DNA of 64,000 nucleotides, from assembly GCF_032452875.1 (NCBI RefSeq), contig NC_083890.1, positions 47,688,483 to 47,752,482 on the forward strand, in the 5' to 3' direction. Shown here piece by piece: positions 1-10,640 of this stretch. The stretch's first letter is position 1; each line of letters opens with the position of its first letter. The notes beneath the pieces are model-generated. The model worked only from the letters and a program-made list of their open reading frames with translations. It searched no databases and was not told the origin of the DNA. The DNA comes from Bos javanicus (taxonomy: Eukaryota > Chordata > Mammalia > Artiodactyla > Bovidae). Position numbers and translations under genes: made by a program.

Positions 1-14
1 TTATAAGAAAAAGT

Positions 15-462
15 GGGACTTCCCTGGAGGTCTGGGCTTCCCTGATAGCTCAGTTGGTAAAGATTCCACCTGCAATGCAGGAGACCCTGGTTCGATTCCT
101 GGGTTGGGAAGATCTGCTGGAAAAGGGATGGGCTACCGACTCCAGCATTCTTGGGCTTCCCTTGTGGCTCAGCTCATACAGAATCTGCCTGCAATGTTGG
201 AGACCTGGGTTTGATCCCTGGGTTGGGAAGATCCCCTGGAGAAGGAAAGGCTATCCACTCCAGTATTCTGGCCTGGAGAATTCCATGAACTGTATAGTCC
301 ATGGGGTCACAAAGAGTTGGACATGACTGAGCGACTTTTACTTTCCATGGCAGTCCAGTGGTTAAGACTCCTAGCTTCCAGTGCAAGGGTCTGGCGTTCG
401 ATCCCAGGTTGGGGAACTAATAGCCCGCATGCCATGTGGCAGAGTCAAAAAAAAAAAAAAAA
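15..462 (+). mobile_element. CHR-2 SINE split by a Bov-tA insertion
   Basis: The CHR head GGGACTTCCCTGGAGGTC at 15-32 resumes at about 348 (CAGTCCAGTGGTTAAGAC) and ends in an A-run at 447-462. Between them sits Bov-tA sequence. Imperfect direct repeats TGGAGGTC / TGGCAGTC (25-32, 348-355) look like the target-site duplication. Confidence 0.8.
34..347 (+). mobile_element. Bov-tA SINE with two tandem tRNA-like heads
   Basis: Two heads of the form GGGCTTCCCTNNNGGCTCAG start at 34 and about 151. The first copy stops after the tRNA-like part; the second continues through the Bov-A body to GACATGACTGAGCGACTT. Confidence 0.85.
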
Positions 463-540
463 GGAAAAGTGGAAAGGGAAAGGCAAAGGGAAATTTGAGA
501 CAGAATCAAGAGGAGGAGGCAATGTGACCATGTAGGCAGA

Positions 541-746
541 GGCTGGAGTGATCTGGTCAGTGAACACCTGGAGCCACTAGAAGAGGAAGGAATGGATGCT
601 CCCTGGAGACTAGGGAGCAGGTCTCTCCTGATAAATCAGTTTCAGACTTCTGGCCTCCAGAACAGTGATAGAATAATACCTGTCATTTTGAGCTACGCAG
701 TTAGTGAAAAATTGTTAACAGCAGCCACAGGAAACGAATACAGCCC
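541..746 (+). mobile_element. MaLR-like LTR fragment (3' part)
   Basis: Contains GACTTCTGGCCTCCAGAAC and ends in GGAAACGAATACAGC, the sense 3' end of an MLT1/MST-type LTR. Old and diverged; the subfamily is not assigned. Confidence 0.6.
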
Positions 747-874
747 TTGATCTAAAACTTGCGAAGTCCTGGGTTTTTCAGCAACTCTAGAATCAGTTTT
801 GTCCACCCCTGGTCTTCACAGAAAATGGAAAGTTACCCAAAGAATTAAGTTTATTCTTTGGTTCACCAACTCAA

Positions 875-999
875 AGGACATGAGTTTGAGCAAGCTCCGG
901 GAGTTGGTGATGGACAGGGAGGCCTGGCATGCTGCAGTCCATGGGGTCGCAAAGAGTTGGACATGACTGAACGACTGAGCTGAACTGCACTGAACCCAA
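875..999 (+). mobile_element. BovB LINE 3'-end fragment
   Basis: Starts at GGACATGAGTTTGAGCAAG and ends with the CTGAACTG tail. A possible 7-bp duplication AACTCAA flanks it (868 and 1000). Confidence 0.8.
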
Positions 1000-1054
1000 A
1001 ACTCAACAATATTTTTCTGAAAACATAGCCCTTTTTTAAAAAATTAATTTCCCT

Positions 1055-1337
1055 TTTTTTGTGTTTTGAATGTTTGGTTTCTCTCTGGCTTCACTGGATT
1101 TTCGTTGCTGCACTCAGGCTTTCTCCAGCTGCAGGGAGCAGGGGCTGCTCCTCATGGTGGTGCACAGGCTTCTCACGGCTGAGCTTCTCTTGTTGCAGAG
1201 CACGAGGCCCCAGCTCAGCACTCGTGCACCAGCTTAGATGCTTCGAGGCACAAGGAAGCTTCTCGAACCAGGGATCAAACCTGTGTCCTCTGCACTGGCA
1301 GGCGGATTCTTAACTGCTGCACCACCAGGGAAGTCCT
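1055..1337 (-). mobile_element. CHR-1 type SINE
   Basis: Reverse-complement CHR: ends on this strand with CCACCAGGGAAGTCCTG (antisense of the tRNA-like head) and has a T-rich left end. Confidence 0.8.
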
Positions 1338-1618
1338 GAAACCACGGCCTTTAAGAGAAACATAAAAATTAAAGGCCCCACAAACCAACATAGCCCTAGG
1401 ATGGGAAAAAGAACTGTATACCAGCTCCAGCCACCAAAGCCAAATAAAGACAACCCTCAGCCCGTTCCTTTCAGATGAGGAAATTTCATTAAGCTTAATT
1501 TTCTGTACAGTAAGCATTTTGTTTAATTTTCCTAATATAAATTTATAATAATAGCTATGCTTTTTCAACCTTAAAGAATGGATTAGAAAATCACTATTTT
1601 CAACTTCTCCCTAATCAC

Positions 1619-1746
1619 TGCTGCTGCTGCTGCTAAGTCGCTTCAGTTGTGTCCGACTCTGTGCAACCCCACAGATGGCAGCCCACTAGGCTCCTCTGTC
1701 CCTGGGATTTTCCAGGCAAGAGTACTGGAGTGGGTTGCCATTGCCT
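1619..1746 (-). mobile_element. Bov-A SINE monomer
   Basis: (CTG)n followed by CTAAGTCGCTTCAGTTGTG, through to GGAGTGGGTTGCCATTGCC, antisense of the Bov-A body. Confidence 0.85.
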
Positions 1747-1827
1747 GCCAGCCAAAAAAGAACTTGGCAAAAATGAGGAAAGATGACTCCTTAATAACAA
1801 TATAATTCTTCTCCCTATACTCTTTCC

Positions 1828-2770
1828 CAACAGACTGGTTCCAAATAGGAAAAGGAGTTCGTCAAGGCTGTATATTGTCACCCTGTTTATTTAACTTATA
1901 TGCAGAGTACATCATGAGAAACGCCAGACTGGAAGAAACACAGGCTGGAATCAAGATTGCCGGGAGAAATATCAATAACTTCAGATATGCAGATGACATC
2001 ACCCTTATGGCAGAAAGTGAAGAGGAACTAAAAAGCCTCTTGATGAAAGTGAAAGAGGAGAGTGAAAAAGTTGGCTTAAAGCTCAACATTCAGAAAACGA
2101 AGATCATGGCATCTGGTCCCACCACTTCATGAGAAATAGATGGGGAAACAGTGGAAACAGTGTCAGACTTTATTTTCTTGGGCTCCAAAATCACTGCAGA
2201 TGGTGACTGCAGCCATGAAATTAAAAGATGCTTACTCCTTGGAAGGAAAGTCATGACCAACCTAGATAGCATATTCAAAAGCAGAGACATTACTTTGCCA
2301 ACAAACGTTCGTCTAGTCAAGGCTATGGTTTTTCCTGTGGTCATGTATGGATGTGAGAGTTGGACTGTGAAGAAGGTTGAGTGCCGAAGAATTGATGCTT
2401 TTGAACTGTGGTGTTGGAGAAGACTCTTGAGAGTCCCTTGGACTGCAAGGAGATCCAACCAGTCCATTGTGAAGGAGATCAGCCCTGGGATTTCTTTGGA
2501 AGGAATGATGCTAAAGCTGAAACTCCAGTACTTTGGCCACCTCATGCGAAGAGTTGACTCATTGGAAAAGACTCTGATGCTGGGAGGGATTGGGGGCAAG
2601 AGGAGAAGGGGATGACAGAGGATGAGATGGCTGGATGGCATCACTGACTCGATGGACATGAGTCTGGGTGAACTCCGGGAGTTGGTGATGGACAGGGAGG
2701 CCTGGCATGCTGCGATGCATGGGGTCGCAAAGAGTCGGACAGGACTGAGTGACTGATCTGATCTGATCTG
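1828..2770 (+). mobile_element. BovB LINE, 5'-truncated, with 11-bp target-site duplication
   Basis: Encodes the last half of the RTE-type reverse transcriptase with the catalytic FRYADD motif near 1981. The frame is broken by TGA at 2130-2132, where other copies have TGG (see findings), and by another stop near 2613. The 3' tail is (CTGAT)n rather than (CTGAA)n. ATACTCTTTCC at 1817-1827 and 2771-2781 is a perfect target-site duplication, so this is an intact, 5'-truncated retrotransposition. A near-identical inverted copy lies at 6673-7657. Confidence 0.95.
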
Positions 2771-3023
2771 ATACTCTTTCCAAGATTGGCCAAAATAAGT
2801 GTTATTTCTAGAAATGTCTGGATATCAGTCACCATAAGGCAAGCTATCCAGTGCTGGCCTCATCCATAGGCCCTTAGAAAGTGTCAGATATCTAAGCTCC
2901 ATGGCATACACTTTAATTGGAACCATAATAAAACAGAATTCTAGGTGTTTATGATGAACCCATTGTACCATTAGTATCAGCAGTAAGTGGTGCTATGAAT
3001 TGCCAAGGACCTACCATAGTTGT

Positions 3024-3214
3024 GGGTTTCCCTGGTAGCTCAAATGGTAAAGAATCTGCCTGCCAATGCAGGAGACGTGGGTTCGATACCCTGGAGAAAG
3101 GAATGGCAATCCACTCTACAATTCTTGTCTGGAGAATCCCATGGACAGAAAAACCTGAACGGCTACAGTCCATGGGGTCCCAAACAGCTGGACACGACTA
3201 ACACTTTCACTCTC
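3024..3214 (+). mobile_element. Bov-tA SINE
   Basis: Head GGGTTTCCCTGGTAGCTC, box-B-like GGGTTCGATACC, then the Bov-A body ending in GGACACGACTAACACTTTC. Some internal deletion. Confidence 0.85.
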
Positions 3215-3311
3215 ATTTTTCTTTACCATTTGGCTCTTGTCCAGCTTAACATGAGGACTGCAATGCATGTTGTTTCAAGGAGCCGGCACCTGTGTGAAAA
3301 ATACAGAAGGC

Positions 3312-3462
3312 AGGACTTCCTGGTGGTCCGGGGGCTAAGACTCTGTACTCCCAGTTCAGAGGACCTGGGTTCAATCCCTGGTCAGGAAACTAGATCCTAC
3401 ACGCCACAACTGAGACCCAGTGAAGCCAAATAAATATTAAAAAAAAACAAAACAAAAAAAAC
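3312..3462 (+). mobile_element. CHR-2 SINE
   Basis: Head AGGACTTCCTGGTGGTCC, GGGTTCAATCCCTGGTCAGG, then an A-rich tail. Confidence 0.85.
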
Positions 3463-3745
3463 AGGAAGCAGGATATTCCATATCTCATTCACTCACATAG
3501 TCATCACTGTCTTTAAATCTTCATGACAGTGACTCTGCACTAGTTAGGACACCTAGACAGCACTTGGTACATAGCAGTCACTGCGTAAAAACATCAAACC
3601 TAATTATGCATTTTGAGATGGTAGTACAAACTAGATATTAGGATAATTACCAAGGGGTAAAAAACAGAAGGAGATGTAAGAGTAACTATGACAAAGCCAT
3701 CAAACTGTTTATTGTATTCCTGACCAGCATGCTCCTTCCCCCTTT

Positions 3746-4614
3746 TCCAGTCCTGTGGCCACTGCTGAGTTTTCCAAATTTGTTGACATATTGAGTGCAG
3801 CACTTTCACAGCAACATCTTTCAGGATTTGAAATAGCTCAACTGGAATTCCATCACCTCTACTAGCTTTGTTTGTAGTGATGCTTCCTAAGGCCCACTTG
3901 ACTTCACATTCCAGGATGTCTGGCTCTAGGTGAGTGATCACACCATCGTGATTATCTGGGTCGTGAAGATCTTTTTTGTACAGTTCTGTATATTCTTGCC
4001 ACCTCTTCTTAATGTCTTCTACTTCTGTTAGGTTCATACCATTTCTGTCCTTTATTGAGCCCATCTTTGCATGAAATGTTCCCTTGGTATCTTTAATTTT
4101 CTTGAAGAGATCTCTAGTCTTTCCCATTCTATTATTTTCCTCTATTACTTTGCACTGATCACTGAGGGGAGCTTTCTTATTTCTCCTTGCTATTCTTTGG
4201 AACTCTGCATTCAAATGGGTATATCTTTCCCTTTCACCTTTGTCTTTGGCTTCTCAGCTATTTGTAAGGCCTCCTCAGACAACCATTTTGCCTTTCTGCA
4301 TGTCTTTTTCTTGGGGATGGTCTTGCTCACTGCCTCCTGTACAGTGTCACAAACCTCCGCCCATAGTTTTTCAGGCACTCGGTCTATCAGATCTAATCTC
4401 TTGAATCTATTTCTCACTTCCACTGTATAACCGTACGGGATTTGATTTAGGTCATACCTGAATGGTCTAGTGGTTTTCCCTACTTTCTTGAATATAAGTC
4501 TGAATTGGCAATAAGTGTTCATGATCTGAGCCACAGTCAGCTCCTGGTCTTGCTTTTGCTGATTGTATAGAGTTTCTCCATCTTTGGCTGCAAAGAATAT
4601 AATCAATCTGATTA
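3746..4614 (-). mobile_element. BovB internal fragment (endonuclease end to RT start), lacking the 3' end
   Basis: On the minus strand it encodes the segment downstream of the endonuclease and the start of the reverse transcriptase, in two main frames. The 5' side stops inside the IDYILCSQRW stretch and the 3' side before the catalytic RT core. Both ends of the element are missing, which 5' truncation alone does not explain. Frameshifted and dead. Confidence 0.85.
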
Positions 4615-4780
4615 CAAAATGGCTTAAACCATATTTTCTCCAGCCCGGCTGACACTGCCACCAGCATCCTGAGCAAAGAGCTCTGACACTGTCCGTCTTC
4701 TGCTCAACAGAGCTTCAGAGACCCCTCACCCCCGGCCTTCCTCGTCCACCCCTCCTCACTGCATTAGAATTTCATTCAAG

Positions 4781-4925
4781 GGACTTCCCTGGTGGTCCAG
4801 TAGCTAGGAATCTGCTCCCCAATGCAAGGATTCCAGATTCAATCCCTGACCAGGGAACTAAGATCCCACACACCACAACTAAGACCCAGCACAGCCAAAT
4901 AAATGAATAAGTATTTTTAAAAGAT
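4781..4925 (+). mobile_element. CHR-2 SINE with imperfect target-site duplication
   Basis: GGACTTCCCTGGTGGTCCAG head and AAATAAATGAATAAG tail. Flanked by TTCATTCAAG (4771-4780) and CTTATTCAAG (4926-4935). Confidence 0.85.
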
Positions 4926-4951
4926 CTTATTCAAGACAACATGGCAGAGAT

Positions 4952-6300
4952 GAGATTAAGATGGTGGAGTAGTAGGACGTGGGCTCATCTTCTGCCAAAA
5001 CACCAAAACTGCATCCAGCTGTTGAATCCAACCAGGAAGACAGTGGAACCCACCAAAAAAGGAACTCCCACATCCAATGACAAAGGAGAAGCCACAAAGA
5101 AATGGTAGGAGGGGAACAATTACAATAAAATCAAATCCTATGGCCACCAGGTGGGCACCTCACAGACTGGAGAACAATAATACCCAAGAAGTTCTCGCAC
5201 TATTGTGAAGGTTCTAGGCCCCACATCAGGCTCCCCAGCCTGGAGAACCAGCCAAGGCACTGGGAATCCCCAGGGAATCAGACTTTGAAGGCCAGCGGGA
5301 TTTGATTACAGAACTTCCATGGGACTGGGATAAAGAGAGACTCTTGGAGGGCACAAACAAAATCTTGTGCATATCAGGACCCAGGGGAAGGGAGCAGTGA
5401 CCCCCACAGAAAACTAAGCCAGACCTACCTGTGAGTGTTTGAGGGTCTTCTGAAGAGGCATGGGTCAGCAGTGGCCTGCCATGGGACAGGGCACTGGCAG
5501 CAGCAGTCCTGGGAGACGTGTCTCAACATAAGCCCTCTTGGAGGTCTTATGTTGAAAAGCAGAGACATTACTTTGCCAACAAAGGTCCGTCTAGTCAAGG
5601 CTATGGTGTTTCTAGTAGTCATGTGAGAGCTGGACCATAAAGAAGACTGAGCGCCAAAGAATTGATGCTTTTGAACTGTGGTGTTCAAAAGGGTGTTCCA
5701 AGGGACTTGAGAGTCCCTTGGACTGCAAGGAGATCCAACCAGTCCATCCTAAAGGAGATCAGCCCTGGATGTTCATTGGAAGGACTGATGCTGAAGCTGA
5801 AACTCCAATACTTTGGCCACCTCATTCGAAGAGTTGACTCACTGGAAAAGACCCTGATGCTGGGAGGGATTGGGGGCAGTAGGAGAAGGGGACGACAGAG
5901 GATGAGATGGCTGGATGGCATCACTGACTCGATGGACATGAGTTTGGGTGAACTCCAGGAGTTAGTGATGGACAGGGAGGCTTAGCGTGCTGCAATTCAT
6001 GGGGTCACAAAGAGTCGGACACGACTGAGCAACTGTGCCACTGAACTGAACTGAACTGAAGCCCTCCTATATAAGCCTATAGGCTCCAGGCCTCAGGCCA
6101 AACAACTAAGAGGGAGGGAGCTCAGCCCCACCCTTCAGCAGACAATTGGATTAAAGTTTTACTGAGCACAGCCCTGCCCACCAGAGGAAGACCCAGTTTC
6201 CACCAGCCAGTTCTTCCCATCAGGAAGCTTACACTAGCCTCTTATCCTTATCCACTGGAGGGCAGACAGAAGAAATAAAAAAACATGGCAGCCTGGAGGA
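4952..6300 (+). mobile_element. Ruminant L1 5'UTR stub, interrupted by BovB
   Basis: AAGATGGTGGAGTAGTAGGA and the downstream text up to about 6300 match the 5'UTR of artiodactyl L1, which I recognise by its wording (GACCCAGGGGAAGGGAGCAG, CAGGCCAAACAAC). The L1 body never follows, so only the 5'UTR survives. BovB occupies about 5538-6060 within it. Confidence 0.75.
5555..6060 (+). mobile_element. BovB LINE 3' part inserted in the L1 5'UTR
   Basis: Starts at AAAAGCAGAGACATTACTTT and ends with (CTGAA)n. AAGCCCTC flanks it at 5530-5537 and 6059-6066. Between the left repeat and the BovB start lie 17 bases including CTTATTATGTTG-like sequence; the exact 9-bp inverted pair is CAACATAAG (5524-5532) and CTTATGTTG (5546-5554). 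Frames are broken. Confidence 0.88.
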
Positions 6301-6304
6301 AAGT

Positions 6305-6540
6305 GTGTACTTAAAGGTCCATAGGACCTGGGCTTAAATTCAAGTCCTGCCTCTTACTAAGAGATAATCTCCAGGAAGTTCCTTAATTTCTCTCTGTCTC
6401 AGTTTCCCCATCTGTAGAAAAGGAACAACAACACTCTACAAAAAAAGGAAAATCACATTTAATTGGGGAAAGCTACTTTAGGGATTGAAAACTAGGACAC
6501 TCTCAAAGGAACTATCAGTGCCTAGTACAAAGCAGGCACT
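6305..6540 (+). mobile_element. MIR SINE relic
   Basis: Contains CTGTCTCAGTTTCCCCATCT and a downstream CCTAGTACAAAGCAGGCACT, the typical MIR 3' region. Confidence 0.65.
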
Positions 6541-6544
6541 AGAT

Positions 6545-7712
6545 GAGACTTCCCTGGTGGTCCAGTGGCTAAGACTCCACACTCCAAATGCTGGGGGCCA
6601 GGGTTTGATCCCTGGTCAGGGATCTGGGTTCCACCTGCTGCACTAAAGATCCCACATGCCACAAGTAAGATTCAGTTCAGTTCAGTTCAGTTCAGCCGCT
6701 CAGTCGTGTCCGACTCTTTGTGACCCCATGAATCGCAGCATGCCAGGCCTCCCTGTCCATCACCAACTCCCGGAGTTCACTCAGACTCAAGTCCATCGAG
6801 TCAGTGATGCCATCCAGCCATCTCATCCTCTGTCGTCCCCTTCTCCTCTTGCCCCCAATCCCTCCCAGCATCAGAGTCTTTTCCAATGAGTCAACTCTTC
6901 GCATGAGGTGGCCAAAGTACTGGAGTTTCAGCTTTAGCATCATTCCTTCCAAAGAAATCCCAGGGCTGATCTCCTTCACAATGGACTGGTTGGATCTCCT
7001 TGCAGTCCAAGGGACTCTCAAGAGTCTTCTCCAACACCACAGTTCAAAAGCATCAATTCTTCGGCACTCAACCTTCTTCACAGTCCAACTCTCACATCCA
7101 TACATGACCACAGGAAAAACCATAGCCTTGACTAGACGAACGTTTGTTGGCAAAGTAATGTCTCTGCTTTTGAATATGCTATCTAGGTTGGTCATAACTT
7201 TCTTTCCAAGGAGTAAGCATCTTTTAATTTCATGGCTGCAGTCACCATCTGCAGTGATTTTGGAGCCCAAGAAAATAAAGTCTGACACTGTTTCCACTGT
7301 TTCCCCATCTATTTCTCATGAAGTGATGAGACCAGATGCCATGATCTTCGTTTTCTGAATGTTGAGCTTTAAGCCAACTTTTTCACTCTCCACTTTCACT
7401 TTCATCAAGAGGCTTTTTAGTTCCTCTTCACTTTCTGCCATAAGGGGTGGTGTCATCTGCATATCTGAAGTTATTGATATTTCTCCCGGCAATCTTGATT
7501 CCAGCTTGTGTTTCTTCCAGTCCAGTGTTTCTCATGATGTACTCTGCATAGAAGTTAAATAAGCAGGGTGACAATATACAGCCTTGATGTACTCCTTTTC
7601 CTATTTGGAACCAGTCTGTTGTTCCATGTCCAGTTCTAACTGTTGCTTCCTGACCTGCAAGTAAGATTGGGTGTGGCCAAATAGATATTAACTAAAGTTT
7701 TTTAAAAACTAA
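6545..7712 (+). mobile_element. CHR-2 SINE split by BovB
   Basis: The CHR head and body occupy 6545-6672. After the BovB insertion the SINE continues at 7669 with GGGTGTGGCCAAATAGATAT. The split is marked by an 11-bp duplication. Confidence 0.88.
6673..7657 (-). mobile_element. BovB LINE, 5'-truncated, nested in CHR-2
   Basis: Minus-strand RTE reverse transcriptase C-terminal half. A 201-residue frame (7297-6692) covers the part after the catalytic core; a TGA just upstream replaces the TGG seen in other copies, exactly as in the copy at 1828. CAAGTAAGATT at 6662-6672 and 7658-7668 is a perfect 11-bp target-site duplication. The tail is (CTGAA)n. It shares several uncommon variants with the 1828 copy, for example ACAAACGTTCGT. 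Confidence 0.95.
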
Positions 7713-7789
7713 GCGGGAACTAGATGAATTTTAATGACTTCCAGCTTCACTCCACAACCACCCCTCCTTCCATCCAGCTTCCCACTTAG

Positions 7790-8140
7790 ACTGAGGGCTC
7801 CCTTCAAGGCTCTCATCCCTCTCCTTGGCTCAGCTTGCACGGTGCCCTCTCCCTGGAGTGCCCTTTTCCATTCCTAAAGATCCAAATCTTGCCCATTCTT
7901 CAAAGCTCAAGTTTAACACCATCTTTCCTGAAAAGCCTTGCCTCGGCACACAAGAAATGACAGCCTGCCCTCTGAGCTACGTGGTCTTTGGCCTTCTGGA
8001 AACCATTCACATCGAGTTTATAATCATGGATCTCAGTTCAATCACCCCAAGTGAATTCTCTAAGGGTGAAGTATCCATCTGCATCTTGTTCCTGGGCACA
8101 GCTGAAGAGCTTGAAAAACACTTGTTGAATGAATGAATCA
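7790..8140 (+). mobile_element. L2 LINE 3'-end relic
   Basis: CTGGAGTGCCCTTTTCC at the left and ACACTTGTTGAATGAATGAAT at the right match the L2 3' end. Old, diverged copy. Confidence 0.65.
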
Positions 8141-8700
8141 ATAACAAAGAATGTGCATTGTAAGAAAAACCTATATGAACTATCTATGCTCAATTAATAA
8201 ATGAGAAAATTCCCTGAAGCAAAGATTTGCCTTCCATTTTACTCCGTGTGTATAATTAGAGGGATCTACATGTGCTTACAAGGAAGTTTAAGAAGTTTCC
8301 CAATGCATGCCTTCAATATTCCCAATATTTTGTGGCCCCTCATTTCCTGTAAAACAGCAAGTAAAGTTAACTGTGCTCCTTTTCAGCTCTTGACAGCGTT
8401 GGGGCTCTGTGTAAGAGAAATCAAAGCAATCAGTTACTTCATTAATTCAACGGTGGGAAATGTCAAAATAGCACCTGTCTTTGCATACACTTGTGAATTG
8501 ACTGAATTTTTCTCTACTAATTTGTTCAACAGTCATATAAACAATGTTTCAAATGCAACTAAAATATCCAGTTTTCTGAAAATTTATTTCTATGATCTCT
8601 TTAAATTTTGTGGGGCTTTTTAATTTTAAAATATCTTCAATATTTAAAATATTAATAAATGTGACTATACTAAAGTCATGAATCAAAAATAATACGTTTC
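8141..8700. other. Intergenic stretch with no recognised feature
   Basis: AT-rich. A 140-codon open frame at 8201-8623 resembles no family I know and is judged a chance ORF. Confidence 0.5.
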
Positions 8701-8816
8701 TTGAATTTCCTGGAGTCCAGTGTTTAGCAGTCTGGGCTTTCACTGCCAAGGAACCAGGTTCAATCCCTGGTCCAGAAATTAAGATCCCACATGGCTCAGC
8801 TAAAAAAAACAAAACC
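8701..8816 (+). mobile_element. CHR-2 SINE
   Basis: Diverged head TGAATTTCCTGGAGTCCAG, GGTTCAATCCCTGGTCC, A-rich tail near 8803. Confidence 0.75.
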
Positions 8817-9011
8817 ACAGACTTTTCCTTTATGACATCCCAAGACTGAGAAACTGAGCCCATCAGCTAATTTCAACTATCAGCTATTGAAAGGCACGAC
8901 CAACAATCTTGTTTAATTGGAGCCAAACTTTTCTGCTCCATTGTGTTGTCCTGAGTATGAATGGTAGACTCCCAACTAAGGTCAAGGCAGAGAATAAGTC
9001 TCATTATATGT

Positions 9012-9361
9012 AAAGTTGCTTCCCAGGTGGCTCAGAGGTAAAGAATCTGCCTGCCTGTAGGAGACACAAGTTCAATCCCTGGTCCGTAAGAGGAAATGGC
9101 AACGCACTCCAGTACTCTTGCCTGGAAAATCCCATGGACGGAGGAACCTGGTAGGCTGCAGTCCATGGGGTCGCTAAGAGTCGGGCACGATTGAGTGACT
9201 TCACTTTCACTTTTCACTTTCGTGCACTGGAGAAGGAAATGGCAACCCACTCCAGTGTTCTTGCCTGGAGAATCCCAGGGACGGGGGAGCCTGGTGGGCT
9301 GCCGTCTCTGGGGTCGCACAGAGTCAGACACGACTGAAGCGACTTAGCAGCAGCAGCAGCA
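9012..9361 (+). mobile_element. Bov-tA/Bov-A2 composite SINE
   Basis: A tRNA-like head at 9012, a first Bov-A unit to the CACTTTCACTTTTCAC linker (about 9200-9230), then a second Bov-A unit ending GCGACTTAGCAGCAGCAGC. Confidence 0.9.
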
Positions 9362-10023
9362 TGTACTGTCACGTGGTAAAGGCCGAAGGATCTACTTCCC
9401 TTTGCTACCGGGACTGTAGCAGCATGTCTTTCTTAGGCAGATTTCCTATTTCAAACATGCTTCACCAGGTTCTCGTTGTTACATGGTGTCATGCGTCTGG
9501 TCTTCCCACTGTCTGAGATCTCACATGAAAAAAAGTGAGTTTAACCCAAGACATCATGCTTCTACCTTGTGATCTCTTCTGGTGTCTGCCCGAGATAAAA
9601 CTGAAATACAGTGTTTTTTTATGTGAAATCTGTTTACATCTATGAACATCTATGTTCTTCACTATAAACATTTTTAAACTTACTTGTGTTGTTCAGATGC
9701 TGACAACAGTGCCATGCCAGACCATACTGAGGCAAAAGGAAAAATCAGTAACACTGATCCTGTCTTCAGAATTTTAATATTTTGTTCATCATAGATTTTT
9801 TTGCATTATTTTAAAAATATATGTCTTAGAATATTATTTATCTTAATTACTGAGTGTTTTGGCAGCTCCTTACAGTTTGCAGCTGAGGAAAATGACTTAC
9901 CTCAACCTGGTCCCAGTACAAAAACAAAATGTTAATGGCATGTAATGGAATCTCCTTAAGAAAAAATTCAAGACTAAAAGGCATAGCTTATTCATTCTGC
10001 CATTCAGAATTGTGTTCTACCCA
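9362..10023. other. Intergenic stretch with no recognised feature
   Basis: No coding frame or repeat signature recognised. Confidence 0.45.
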
Positions 10024-10640
10024 CTGTATTCATTTCCTAACGCTGCCATTACAAAGTACTACAAACTGCATAGTTCAAAAACAAGAGAAATGGGGACTTC
10101 CCTGGTGGTCCAGTGGTTAAGAATCCACCTGCCAATGCAGGGGACACAGTTTCGACCCCTGGTCTGCAAAGATTCCACACAGAAGCAACTAAGCCTGTGA
10201 GCCACAACTCTGCAGCCCGTGTTCCGCGACAAGAGAAGCCACCACAATGAGAAGGCCAAGCACCAGCAACGAAGACCCAGCACCACCAAAAATACATCAA
10301 TTAAAGAAAACAAAACAGAACCATAGCGTCTCACAGTTCTAGAGACTGGAAGTCTGAAATCAAGATGGCCGCATCACCTGGCTCTCTCAGGATTCCTGGG
10401 GTGAGTCCTTTGTCTTCCTGACTTGTAGTGGGCCCGCACCCTGAGCTTGCAGCCGCCTCGCTTCACTTTCCGTCCATCATCACCCGGCCTTCTCCCTCTG
10501 TGCCTTCCCGACGTCTCCATGGAAAGTCCTCAGACATAACAAGGTCCTACCCTTCTCCAGGATGACCTCATCTGACTGAGGCCTTGAGGGTTAACGCTTC
10601 AGCACACTTTTTTTGGAGGACGCAATTCAACCTCTAATGC
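10024..10640 (-). mobile_element. MaLR-like LTR, interrupted by a CHR SINE
   Basis: The left end GTATTCATTTCCTAACGCTG is the antisense of a MaLR-like LTR 3' end; it resumes after the SINE with CACAGTTCTAGAGACTGGAA and ends GGACGCAATTCAACCTC. Same family as the copies at 541 and 22160; no internal retroviral region is present. Confidence 0.65.
10093..10313 (+). mobile_element. CHR-1 type SINE nested in the LTR
   Basis: GGGGACTTCCCTGGTGGTCC head followed by the CHR body GAGAAGCCACCACAATGAG and an A-rich tail. Confidence 0.85.

Noticed and set aside
34..110. tRNA-like heads as possible tRNA genes
   Set aside because: They are the tRNA-Glu-derived starts of Bov-tA and CHR SINEs; no intact cloverleaf was seen.
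1875..2615. Reverse-transcriptase-like proteins as host genes
   Set aside because: They are BovB LINE sequence with tails, target-site duplications and nonsense codons.
8201..8623. 140-codon open frame in non-repeat DNA
   Set aside because: No domain, signal peptide or family resemblance; the DNA is AT-rich and no promoter or splice context is visible. Treated as chance.
9004..9331. Open frames reading like SDSVRPQRRQPTRLPRPWDS, repeated at many places
   Set aside because: These are translations of Bov-A/Bov-A2 SINEs, found wherever the SINE occurs; not genes.
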